In this document: positions 42,340 to 50,344 of the stretch, piece after piece
Numbering within the stretch: the first letter of the stretch is position 1
How the letters are laid out: each line of letters opens with the position of its first letter
Assembly (NCBI RefSeq): GCF_004764705.1
Contig: NZ_SHLX01000014.1
Location: 154,953-218,952, forward strand
Direction of reading: 5' to 3'
Length of the DNA stretch: 64,000 nt
Origin: Paenibacillus cymbidii
GTDB taxonomy: Bacteria; Bacillota; Bacilli; Paenibacillales; NBRC-103111
Notes under the pieces: generated by a model
The model's database searches: none
Told to the model about the DNA's origin: nothing
What the model saw: the letters and a program-made list of their open reading frames with translations, nothing else
Position numbers and translations under genes: made by a program

Positions 42340-43977
42340 GTGCCAAACAAGAAAAAACAGGTAGCGGTACTTTCCGCGGTCGCGTTGGTAGCGTCCTTCG
42401 TCGCCGGCTGCGGCGGCGGAAGCGGAACGAAAGGAAATGCGGGATCGACCGCTTCGTCGTCCCCGGCGGCATCGACCGCCGCATCCGCGGCTCCATCGGC
42501 TGCGCCGAACGCGAAGCTGGGCGATACGGGAGGACTGAAGCTGCCGATCGTCGACAAGCCGACAACGTTGTCCATTATGGTCGTTGCCGACAATACGAAC
42601 CTTAACGATTCCATGGTGGTCAAGGAAATCGAAAAACGTACCGGTGTCAAGCTCGACGTGCAAGCGTATTCAGCCCAAACGTTTAACGATAAATTGAAAA
42701 TTGTCGTCGCTTCCGGCAAACTGCCCGATATTTTCCACGGGTTGTCGCTGAGCGAAGTCAACAAGATGGGCCTGCAAGGGGCGCTTGAGCCGATCAACAA
42801 ACATTTGAACGATTTGCCCAACTTCAAGAAGCTTTACGTCGACAATGCGGATAACAACTGGGTGATGAAATCGTTCTCGGATGATAAAAGCAATATTTAT
42901 TCCTGGCCGATTTACGGCTTGCAGCGCGATGTCAACCACGGCTTCCTGTACCGCAAGGACATTTTCGACAAGCTGAGCATCAAGGAATGGACGAATAATG
43001 ACGAGTTCTACAATGCGCTGAAGAAGCTGAAGGAAGCGTACCCGCAATCGTTCCCGTATGCGTCCAAAACAAAGGAGAACATTCTCGTTGACTGGGCGTA
43101 CGGCTGGGGGATCGGCAGCGCCGGCTTCCCGGCATACTACGACGAGAAGGACAAAACGTGGAAGCTCCAGTATACACAGCCTGAATATAAAGCGATGCTC
43201 GATTTCATGAAGAAGCTGTACAACGAAGGGCTGCTCGACCCGGAATTTATTACGGATACCGACGCTTCCTGGACGGCAAAAATGACGACGGACAAATCGT
43301 TCGTGACGTTCGACTGGATCGGACGGCTGGATCAGTTCGCAAACCAGGTCAAATCGCAAAATCCGGCCTACAATCTGCGCTACGGCAATCCGGTAGGACC
43401 GACTGGCAACATCCGTTCGCTTCCGAAGGTGGACAATTTCGGCATCGCGGTCGCAAACAACGACAAAAAAGACATTGCGCTGAAACTGCTCGATTATTTG
43501 ACCAGCCCGTCCGGCAGCGAGTTGATCACAATGGGGATCGAGGGCGAAACGTATAACCTCGTAAACGGCAAACCGGTTTATCCGGAGCTGAAGGATGCGC
43601 CGAACGTCGACATCAAAACGCTGGAGCAAAAGTACGGCATGTGGGTGCAGGGGATGTATCTTCGTCCGGATCACCGCAGCGTCTACTACAATTTTACGGA
43701 GAAAGAACAGGAAGCGCAGGACAAGATCAACAAGGCGAAGAAGTTCGAAGCGCTTGACCCGGTGCTCAAATTTTCCGACGAAGAAACGAAAACGATCGCC
43801 GAGCTTCGCGCGCAAATGGTCAAGGCGGCCAACGAGTTTTCCACGAAATATATCATGAAGAAAGAATTTGGCGACGCGCAATGGGAAGAATGGAAACAAT
43901 CGGCCCAGAAGCTGGGTGCCGCGAGGTACGTCGACGCCTACAATTCGGCGCAAAAACGGTTCAACGAAGCCAAATAA
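42340..43977 (+). CDS. Extracellular substrate-binding lipoprotein, LplA type
   Basis: 545 residues from GTG with AAAGGGAGG upstream. Signal peptide ends at lipobox VAGC (Cys ~23), then a Gly/Ser/Ala linker. LplA-type large binding protein: PTTLSIMVVADNTNLNDSMVVKEIEKRTGVKLDVQAYS, SWPIYGLQRDVNHGFLYRKDIFDKL, EGETYNLVNGKPVY. Serves the two permeases downstream; likely oligosaccharide uptake, under carbon catabolite control if the cre-like site works. The stop codon lies in a 16-bp tandem duplication. Confidence 0.93.
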   Translation: MPNKKKQVAVLSAVALVASFVAGCGGGSGTKGNAGSTASSSPAASTAASAAPSAAPNAKLGDTGGLKLPIVDKPTTLSIMVVADNTNLNDSMVVKEIEKRTGVKLDVQAYSAQTFNDKLKIVVASGKLPDIFHGLSLSEVNKMGLQGALEPINKHLNDLPNFKKLYVDNADNNWVMKSFSDDKSNIYSWPIYGLQRDVNHGFLYRKDIFDKLSIKEWTNNDEFYNALKKLKEAYPQSFPYASKTKENILVDWAYGWGIGSAGFPAYYDEKDKTWKLQYTQPEYKAMLDFMKKLYNEGLLDPEFITDTDASWTAKMTTDKSFVTFDWIGRLDQFANQVKSQNPAYNLRYGNPVGPTGNIRSLPKVDNFGIAVANNDKKDIALKLLDYLTSPSGSELITMGIEGETYNLVNGKPVYPELKDAPNVDIKTLEQKYGMWVQGMYLRPDHRSVYYNFTEKEQEAQDKINKAKKFEALDPVLKFSDEETKTIAELRAQMVKAANEFSTKYIMKKEFGDAQWEEWKQSAQKLGAARYVDAYNSAQKRFNEAK

Positions 43978-43997
43978 CAGGGAAGCCAAATAACAGG
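43966..43997 (+). repeat. 16-bp exact tandem duplication across the stop codon
   Basis: GAAGCCAAATAACAGG occurs twice in direct succession (43966-43981, 43982-43997). The first copy holds the final codons and TAA of the binding protein; the second is silent. Confidence 0.95.
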
Positions 43998-44087
43998 ATA
44001 CGCGTCACCGCTTGAGATCGGCGGCACCCGGGTGAAGCGGATTCGGGTGCCCTTCCTTCTCTGTTGCGACACGCGGAGGGACAACTT

Positions 44088-45059
44088 ATGCCAACCACAC
44101 ATTCGGAGATCGGCCCCGGCCCGCTGCGGCCCCCCGGCAAACCTCGTTCCGGGCTTTCTTCCCTATGGAACCATATAAGACGAGACCGGCAATTGCTGAT
44201 ATTGCTTCTGCCATGTTTAGCATTCTACGCCTTGTTCCGGTACGGCCCGATTTACGGACTTATTATCGCATTCAAGGACTACAACGTGTACGAGGGCATC
44301 CTTGGCAGCAAGTGGGTCGGCCTGGAACATTTTCGCCGGTTCTTCGACAGTCCTGATTTTTGGCTGCTGTTCAAAAACACCTTCCTGCTCGGCTTGTTTA
44401 CGCTCCTCTGGGCGTTCCCGTTCCCGATCATTTTCGCCGTTTTGTTGAATGAAGTGCGCAATGTCAAGTTCAGGAAGGCGGTGCAAACGTTCAGCTATTT
44501 GCCGGCTTTTCTGTCGGTTGTGATCGTATGCAGCATGGTGACCGATTTCCTGTCGCCGACGCACGGCCTGATCAATACTGCGCTCAAGGCGCTGGGATTG
44601 AACAGCATTTATTTTATGGCGTCGCCGGAATGGTTCCGCACGGTGTTTATTTCTTCGGAAATTTGGCAGCATATGGGCTATGAAGCGATTATTTATTTGG
44701 CGGCGATCGCCGGAATCGATCCGACCTTGTACGAAGCGGCCAAGGTGGACGGCGCGAAACGCTGGCATATGATGCGGTACATTACGGTGCCGAGCATCAT
44801 GCCAACGATTTTAATTTTATTTATTATCAAAAGCGGTTCGGTGTTTCGGATCGGCTACGAGAAGGTGCTGCTGTTGTACAACCCGATGACCTATGAAGTG
44901 GCGGACGTCTTTTCGACCTATGTGTACCGAAAAGGGCTGCTGGAGACGAATTACAGTTACGCGGCGGCGGTCGGCTTGTTCGAGGCGCTCATCGCGCTCG
45001 TCATGCTGCTCATTTCCAATGCGGTCAGCAAGAGAGCGGGAGGAAGAGGGCTATGGTAA
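44088..45059 (+). CDS. ABC transporter permease, LplB type
   Basis: 323 residues from the ATG at 44088 with GGAGGG 7 bases upstream. LLILLLPCLAFYALFRYGPIYGLIIAFKDYNVYEGILGSKWVGLEHF is the LplB/YteP-type N-terminus, and DPTLYEAAKVDGAKRWHMMRYITVPSI the EAA loop. Six helices expected. Overlaps the next permease by 7 bases. Confidence 0.93.
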   Translation: MPTTHSEIGPGPLRPPGKPRSGLSSLWNHIRRDRQLLILLLPCLAFYALFRYGPIYGLIIAFKDYNVYEGILGSKWVGLEHFRRFFDSPDFWLLFKNTFLLGLFTLLWAFPFPIIFAVLLNEVRNVKFRKAVQTFSYLPAFLSVVIVCSMVTDFLSPTHGLINTALKALGLNSIYFMASPEWFRTVFISSEIWQHMGYEAIIYLAAIAGIDPTLYEAAKVDGAKRWHMMRYITVPSIMPTILILFIIKSGSVFRIGYEKVLLLYNPMTYEVADVFSTYVYRKGLLETNYSYAAAVGLFEALIALVMLLISNAVSKRAGGRGLW

Positions 45060-45940
45060 CAAAAGGCGTAACAAGGGGCGGATGGGACAAACGTTTCTCC
45101 TTCTTCGATGTCGTTCTTGCCGTCGTGCTGAGCCTGGTCGCCGTCGTCACGCTTTATCCGGTGTTGTACATCGTTGCGGTATCGTTCAGCGATACGGCTT
45201 ATATTGTGCAGAATAAAGTGGTTTTATGGCCGAGGGGCTTTAATCTCGACGCGTATAAGCAAATCCTCGAGAGCCCGAAAATTCCGCGCGCCTACTGGAA
45301 CACGATCAAGTATACCTCGACGGGGACGTTCATTAACCTGCTGATGACGGCGGTGGCGGCCTACCCGTTGTCGCGCCCGGGCATGGTTGGAAGAAAGTTT
45401 TTTATGGTGGCGATCGTGCTGACGATGTTTCTGAACGGCGGCATCATCCCGACGTTCCTCATTGTGCAGAAGCTGAACCTGATCGATTCGATCTGGGCGA
45501 TCGTGCTGCCGAATGCGATCTGGACGGTCGAACTGCTCATCATGAAAAGCTTCTACGAAAACATGTCGCCTGCCCTGCGCGAATCTGCGGTCATGGACGG
45601 GGCATCCGAATACCGTGTGCTTTTCCATATCGTCATCCCGCTGTCCAAGCCGGCGCTTGCGTCTATCGGCCTTTTCTTTTTCATGGGCCACTGGAACAGC
45701 TTCTTCCTCCCGATGATTTATTTCAACGATGTCAAGCTTTATCCGCTGCAGGTTGTGCTTCGCGACATGCTGCTCTTCGATACGAACAAGCAGGCGGGGG
45801 CGATCGAGCAGGCGTTGATTGCGCCGCAAGCGCTGAAGAATGCAACGATTTTCATCTCGATGGTGCCGGTGCTGCTGATTTATCCGTTCGCGCAAAAATA
45901 TTTTGCCCAGGGCATTATGCTCGGATCCGAAAAGGGATAA
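45053..45940 (+). CDS. ABC transporter permease, LplC/YtcP type
   Basis: 295 residues; ATG lies inside the 3' end of the previous gene after GGGAGGAAGAGG. VVTLYPVLYIVAVSFSDTAYIVQNKVVLWPRGFNLDAY, EAA loop SPALRESAVMDGASEYRVLFHIVIPLSKP, closing KYFAQGIMLGSEKG. Heterodimer partner of the LplB-type permease. Confidence 0.93.
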   Translation: MVTKGVTRGGWDKRFSFFDVVLAVVLSLVAVVTLYPVLYIVAVSFSDTAYIVQNKVVLWPRGFNLDAYKQILESPKIPRAYWNTIKYTSTGTFINLLMTAVAAYPLSRPGMVGRKFFMVAIVLTMFLNGGIIPTFLIVQKLNLIDSIWAIVLPNAIWTVELLIMKSFYENMSPALRESAVMDGASEYRVLFHIVIPLSKPALASIGLFFFMGHWNSFFLPMIYFNDVKLYPLQVVLRDMLLFDTNKQAGAIEQALIAPQALKNATIFISMVPVLLIYPFAQKYFAQGIMLGSEKG

Positions 45941-46010
45941 CGCCCCCCTTTGTCGAAACTTAGGTTGGACGCGGGAGGCTTCCCGTTGTTTCCATAGGGG
46001 GGAAGCACGG

Positions 46011-48269
46011 ATGACAGCGATGAGATGGATGGCAAACAGGGGCTTCCTCAAAATTTTTACGGCGCTTCTGCTGATTGTGGCGATCATGTTCGTTTCCAAT
46101 TATATGGTTTATAAACGCTCCATCTCCGGCATCTACGACCAGGTGAGCGAAAACAACCGATTGGTCGTCCGCAATATCGTCCGTATCTTCGAAGAGAGCT
46201 TCGTCAACATCCGCGACATGACCGAAACGATCCAGAAGCTGCCGTATTCGACCTGGAATGCAAGCGGCGCGAATTCCGGGGCGGACGACATGGCGGAAAT
46301 TTATTTGATGAAACGTTCGCTTGGCGAAATCGTGCCGCGAATCGATTATATCGAAGAGGTTGTCGTCTTCAACAATTACTCCGATCTTGCCGTTACCACA
46401 GCCGGAACGATCCATCTGAAGGAACTGTTCCGGCTGAACTTCAGCAATCCGCTGTACAACTATGAGTTTTGGACTACTTACGGGAACAGCATGCATGCGT
46501 CCAAAGTGTTTCCCGCGGGCTGGTATAGCCAATGGAGCAGCGATTCGGGAGCGGTCAACCAGAATCCGCGCAAGCTGCTGGTCGTGTCGAGCGGCAATCA
46601 GCTCTACAATCCGAACGTCCTGGTGTTTCTCGATGTGAGCAAGCTGCTGGAGCACGTCAATCAGAAAGCGATGATGCAGGGAACCTCGCTCGTGATCCTC
46701 GACAAGGAGCGCAATGTCATTCTCGGTACGGAGGAATCGCTGAATCTCGTGGATGTGCTGAGCGAGCTGAGCGACAAGCCGGGACAGGAATCGACGGTCA
46801 AAAAAACCGGCTACGAGTACACGATCTACGAAACCGACTATTTCACGTATATCAACAAAGTGCCGTATCGGTTCGCCGACCTGAACCCGGTAACGAAGGC
46901 CAATCAGCGGATTATTATGATTGCGATCGCCTTTGCCGTTCTGTTATCGGGCGTGCTCAGCCTTTACTTGTATAAGCCGATACGGATTCTTTTCAAGCTG
47001 ATGGGCGGGCGCGACCCGCGGGAAATCGATTTTCGCGCGATCGGCGCGGGGATCGTCAGACTGAAGGAGGAAAACGAGGCGTTTCAGGCCCGCCTGGACG
47101 AGGCCGACGCGGATCTGGCGCGGAACGCGTTCGTAGGTGCGCTGACGAACAGCGCGTTGTCGCGGGAAGGGGAGCAGCGGCTGCGGCGGATGATCGCCGA
47201 ACAGGTGCAACAGCCTTATTTTGTGATGGCCGCGTTTCAGCTCAAGACGGGAGGGAGCGGCGAGCTGGAGCAGCCGATCGAACCTGGCCGGACGCTTGCG
47301 GCGATCCGCAGCGGCCTGCTCGCGACGGACAGCAGCGCGGCGGCGTTTCAGGCCGGGGAAAATCTGTTTCTCGCAGCGATTGGCGTCGGCTCGCCGGCGG
47401 AGCGGGAGCAAACGCTCAAGCGGCTGCGTTGCTTCGTCAAGCTGGCGGAGAAGGACGTGTGGAGCGGTTTTGCCGTGCTTGCGGCGGTCAGCCGGACGTA
47501 TCCGGCCAAGATCGAGCATCTTGGCAAGTCGTATCGCGACGTCACGGAAGGCTTTGCCCGTCGCAACATCGGGGCGAAGGAAACCGTCATCGACGTGCCG
47601 GCGATCCGCCCGGTGTGGCGCGTCTATTTTCCGCTCGACGAGGCGGAGAAGCTGCCCCGTTATCTCGCGGGCGGCAACTTGCATGAATGCGAACGGTTGA
47701 TCGACGACATTTTCGCCCATAATGCAGAACGCGGCATTCACTATCACCAATTGCTGTCTGTTGCCAAAACGATGTTCTACGACATGCTGCAATTGCTTGA
47801 GGCTGGCGAACCGAAGGGGAATCTTGCGCTGGAGGCGGCGTTTGCGCGGCGAACGGAGGACGCATTCGGACACGAGGACATTCGCGAGGCGCTGCTGCAG
47901 GCGATGCGGGCGATAGCGGACAACGTTCGGCGCGAAGTCAGAAGCAAACTGGACGCGGCTTCCGTGGCCCGGTATATCGATCTTCACTACATGGATCATT
48001 TGCATTTGGACCATATGGCGGAGCAGATGGAGACAAGCGCGAAATATTTTTCGAATTATTTCAAAAAAACGTTCGGCGTCAACTTTGTCGATTACGTCAA
48101 TAAAGTGCGGTTGTCCCATGCGAAAGAGCTGCTGAAAAATCCGGAGCTGTCCGTTGCCGAAATCGGAGAAAAGATCGGGTATTTGAACTCGACCACGTTC
48201 ACGACCACGTTCAAAAAATATGTTGGCCTGTCGCCGAGCGAATTCCGCCGCAATCTGTCGGGCGGCTGA
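46011..48269 (+). CDS. Membrane-anchored AraC family sensor-regulator
   Basis: 752 residues from the ATG at 46011 (GGGGGGAAG 7 bases upstream). Layout: membrane helix ~12-32, extracytoplasmic sensor domain ~35-300, second helix ~301-323, cytoplasmic linker ~325-640, and C-terminal AraC DNA-binding domain with two HTHs (VARYIDLHYMDHLHLDHMAEQMETSAKYFSNYFKKTFGVNFVDYVNKVRLSHAKELL ... VAEIGEKIGYLNSTTFTTTFKKYVGLSPSEFRRNL). Such one-component regulators sense an extracellular sugar and activate neighbouring importer genes. It lies 70 bases after the permeases and may be cotranscribed with them. Confidence 0.92.
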   Translation: MTAMRWMANRGFLKIFTALLLIVAIMFVSNYMVYKRSISGIYDQVSENNRLVVRNIVRIFEESFVNIRDMTETIQKLPYSTWNASGANSGADDMAEIYLMKRSLGEIVPRIDYIEEVVVFNNYSDLAVTTAGTIHLKELFRLNFSNPLYNYEFWTTYGNSMHASKVFPAGWYSQWSSDSGAVNQNPRKLLVVSSGNQLYNPNVLVFLDVSKLLEHVNQKAMMQGTSLVILDKERNVILGTEESLNLVDVLSELSDKPGQESTVKKTGYEYTIYETDYFTYINKVPYRFADLNPVTKANQRIIMIAIAFAVLLSGVLSLYLYKPIRILFKLMGGRDPREIDFRAIGAGIVRLKEENEAFQARLDEADADLARNAFVGALTNSALSREGEQRLRRMIAEQVQQPYFVMAAFQLKTGGSGELEQPIEPGRTLAAIRSGLLATDSSAAAFQAGENLFLAAIGVGSPAEREQTLKRLRCFVKLAEKDVWSGFAVLAAVSRTYPAKIEHLGKSYRDVTEGFARRNIGAKETVIDVPAIRPVWRVYFPLDEAEKLPRYLAGGNLHECERLIDDIFAHNAERGIHYHQLLSVAKTMFYDMLQLLEAGEPKGNLALEAAFARRTEDAFGHEDIREALLQAMRAIADNVRREVRSKLDAASVARYIDLHYMDHLHLDHMAEQMETSAKYFSNYFKKTFGVNFVDYVNKVRLSHAKELLKNPELSVAEIGEKIGYLNSTTFTTTFKKYVGLSPSEFRRNLSGG

Positions 48270-48287
48270 CAGCGAAATGTATCTATC

Positions 48288-48312
48288 GCCTCCTTTGCGG
48301 AGGCTTTTTTTT
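48288..48312 (+). terminator. Terminator of the third importer/AraC operon
   Basis: GCCTCC-tttgc-GGAGGC followed by eight T, 18 bases after the stop. Confidence 0.9.
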
Positions 48313-48324
48313 AAGATTTGGGTA

Positions 48325-48355
48325 TTGACCTTGACGCTGCGTCAACGTGTACGAT
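48325..48355 (+). promoter_or_regulatory. MerR-type promoter with 19-bp spacer and central dyad
   Basis: TTGACC (48325-48330) and TACGAT (48350-48355) are separated by 19 bases, two more than optimal, and the spacer begins with the perfect dyad TTGACGC-T-GCGTCAA (48331-48345). This is the hallmark of promoters untwisted by MerR-family activators and strongly suggests autoregulation by the gene 110 bases downstream. Confidence 0.85.
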
Positions 48356-48465
48356 GAAAAGGCCAAGGCTGGTCGTTCGCCCTGGTCGTCAGCTCCGCTG
48401 ACTGCTCGGGTATGCGTCCAACCTGGCGGCGAACTGCTCGCCCATGCATCCGGGGAGGAATGAAC

Positions 48466-49227
48466 ATGGAATATACCGTGCAGAAGCTGGCCCTCCTGGC
48501 AGGCGTCAGCACCCGGACGCTGCGGTATTACGACAGCATCGGGCTGCTCTCGCCGGCGAGGGTCAGCTCGTCGGGCTACCGCATTTACGGTTCGCGAGAG
48601 GTGGACCGGCTGCAGCAAATCATGTTTTACCGCGAGCTGGGCGTCAGCCTGGAGGAAATCGGCGAGCTGCTGGCCTCGCCCGATTACGACGCGGACCTGG
48701 CGCTGCGGCAGCATCGCGCGAAGCTGCTGGCGCGCCGGGACCAATTGGACGCGCTGATCGCCAATGTCGATATGACGCTGGCACAGCGGGAAGGGAGAGC
48801 AACAATGAGCGACAAGATGAAGTTCGAAGGCTTCAAGCAGAAGCTGATCGACGACAACGAGCGGCAATACGGCCGGGAGGCGCGGGCCAGATACGGCGAC
48901 GAGCAGGTCGACAAAGCGAACGCCAAAATCAAAGGCATGTCCGAAAAGCAATATGCCGAAGTCGAGCAATTGGCGCAGGATGTGCATGCGGCGCTGGCGA
49001 CCGCGTTTGCGACGGGCGATCCGGCCGGCGAGCTGGCCCAGAAGGCCGCCGACCTGCACCGGCAATGGCTGTGTTACTACTGGGACAGCTACAGCAAGGA
49101 AGCGCATGCCGGTCTTGCGCAAATGTACGTCGACGACGAACGCTTCACCGCCTACTACGACAAGGACCAGCCGGGCATTGCCGTGTTCCTGCGGGATGCG
49201 GTGCGCATTTACACCGGCGTGAAGTAA
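48466..49227 (+). CDS. MerR family regulator with TipAS ligand-binding domain
   Basis: 253 residues from the ATG at 48466 (GGGGAGGA 7-8 bases upstream; in-frame ATGs at 48412 and 48460 are worse placed). MerR HTH: VQKLALLAGVSTRTLRYYDSIGLLSPARVSSSGYRIYGSREVDRLQQIMFYRELG, coiled-coil dimer helix ~75-110, then a ~145-residue TipAS-type domain (EGFKQKLIDDNERQYGREARARYGDEQVDKANAKIKGMSEKQYAEVEQLA ... YYDKDQPGIAVFLRDAVRIY). Relatives (TipA, Mta, SkgA) bind antibiotics or other ligands and activate their own and efflux genes. No efflux gene is adjacent. Confidence 0.93.
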   Translation: MEYTVQKLALLAGVSTRTLRYYDSIGLLSPARVSSSGYRIYGSREVDRLQQIMFYRELGVSLEEIGELLASPDYDADLALRQHRAKLLARRDQLDALIANVDMTLAQREGRATMSDKMKFEGFKQKLIDDNERQYGREARARYGDEQVDKANAKIKGMSEKQYAEVEQLAQDVHAALATAFATGDPAGELAQKAADLHRQWLCYYWDSYSKEAHAGLAQMYVDDERFTAYYDKDQPGIAVFLRDAVRIYTGVK

Positions 49228-49253
49228 GCGGTGCGCAAGCAGCGGCACGAGGA

Positions 49254-49281
49254 GGCTACCCGATCGCCGGGTAGCCTTTTT
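49254..49281 (+). terminator. Terminator of the MerR gene
   Basis: GGCTACCCG-atcgc-CGGGTAGCC followed by five T. Confidence 0.9.
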
Positions 49282-49299
49282 GCGCGGCGGCGGGCGTGT

Positions 49300-49614
49300 T
49301 TAGAAGAAGAATGCGTTGTTGCCGGGAAATCCGCCAAAGCCGAAGCCGGGACCGCCAAAACCGAAGCCGGGACCGCCAAAACCAAAGCCGTCAAAACCTC
49401 CGAACCCGAAAGGCCTCGTACCGATCGCAAGCAAATCGAACAGCACGAGAGGAATAATCGCTTTCGTGCGGACTTTTCCTTTCGCTTGTTCCAGGATCAG
49501 CTTGCTGCCGCTGATGCGCACAAGCTTGCCGGAAATGCGCGAGCCGTCTTTTTTGATTGCATAAATCGTTTTGCCGACGAGCGGCAAGACGTCTTTCCGC
49601 TGGATGGTTTGCAT
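49300..49614 (-). CDS. Small protein with Gly/Phe-rich repeat tail, function unknown
   Basis: 104 residues starting MQTIQRKDVLPLVGKTIYAIKKDG. The GGAGGAGGTG site is best spaced for this ATG; another in-frame ATG three codons upstream is too close. The N-terminal ~50 residues look like a small beta barrel (GKTIYAIKKDGSRISGKLVRISGSKLILEQAKGKVRTKAIIPLVLFDL), reminiscent of Sm-like or SH3-like folds. The tail (~66-104) repeats GFGFGGPGFGFGG and ends NNAFFF. Possibly a spore-coat or surface-associated structural protein; this is a guess from composition. Confidence 0.75.
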   Translation of the reverse strand: MQTIQRKDVLPLVGKTIYAIKKDGSRISGKLVRISGSKLILEQAKGKVRTKAIIPLVLFDLLAIGTRPFGFGGFDGFGFGGPGFGFGGPGFGFGGFPGNNAFFF

Positions 49615-49810
49615 GATGTACATCCACCTCCTCCCGCCAGTTTCGATCCGGTTGCATGTTTATCCTATGCGACTTTCGTCCAAACGATTGGATTCGAACG
49701 CTATCTCCTTGGCAAATGTGCGGATAACCATTCGTTTCCGCCGCGGCGCGAATACGATATGGCAAACGCGTCCGCAGACGTCAATGCCGGTGCGAGAAGG
49801 GAGGCGGCCT

Positions 49811-50260
49811 ATGATTCGATTGCGCATCCCCCGTAAGGACGACGCATCCATCACCCGCATCATTCGCAAGGAACTGCTGCCTTATGCGCGCGAGTCGTTT
49901 CCGGATCTGACGGTGACCCGCAAGGAAATGGCCAAACGGCTTCGAAATGCGGTCGTGTTCGTTTCGGCGGAGCCGGGCCGCGCGGCGAGCGGGTTCATCT
50001 CGCTGTTTGTTCGAGAGCGTGTGCTCTGGGTCGACATGGTGGCGCTGGATCGGAGCAAGCAGGGGCATGGACTCGGCAAAAAGCTGCTGGCGAGAGCGGA
50101 GCTGTTCGGGCGCTCCAGACATTGCCGGACGGTGCAGTTGTACGTCGATCATCAGAACGAAGGCGCGCAGCGGTTCTATGACCGGTGCGACTACACGATG
50201 CAGGAATACGTGCCGCCGATTCGCTGCTTCCGGTATGAGAAGCGGCTTATCGCGTTGTAA
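49811..50260 (+). CDS. GNAT family N-acetyltransferase
   Basis: 149 residues from the ATG at 49811 with AAGGGAGG upstream. Motif A: VLWVDMVALDRSKQGHGLGKKLLARAELFGR, with the Q/RxxGxG loop QGHGLG; motif B: VQLYVDHQNEGAQRFYDRCDY. A single-domain acetyltransferase, target unknown. Monocistronic, ended by a bidirectional terminator. Confidence 0.92.
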   Translation: MIRLRIPRKDDASITRIIRKELLPYARESFPDLTVTRKEMAKRLRNAVVFVSAEPGRAASGFISLFVRERVLWVDMVALDRSKQGHGLGKKLLARAELFGRSRHCRTVQLYVDHQNEGAQRFYDRCDYTMQEYVPPIRCFRYEKRLIAL

Positions 50261-50291
50261 CCGGGCGCGGCTTGCGAGCGCGGCAAAAGGC

Positions 50292-50322
50292 AAAAGGCCG
50301 TCTCGCGGGAGACGGCCTTTTT
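50292..50322. terminator. Bidirectional terminator between GNAT and aminotransferase genes
   Basis: AAAAGGCCGTCTC-gcg-GGAGACGGCCTTTTT: A run on one side, T run on the other, between convergent genes. Confidence 0.9.
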
Positions 50323-50344
50323 AATGATCGTGCGGCTTGCAGCA

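Noticed and set aside
48412..48465. 18-residue N-terminal extension of the MerR protein
   Set aside because: The ATG at 48412 has no ribosome site, whereas GGGGAGGA sits correctly before 48466, where MerR homology begins.
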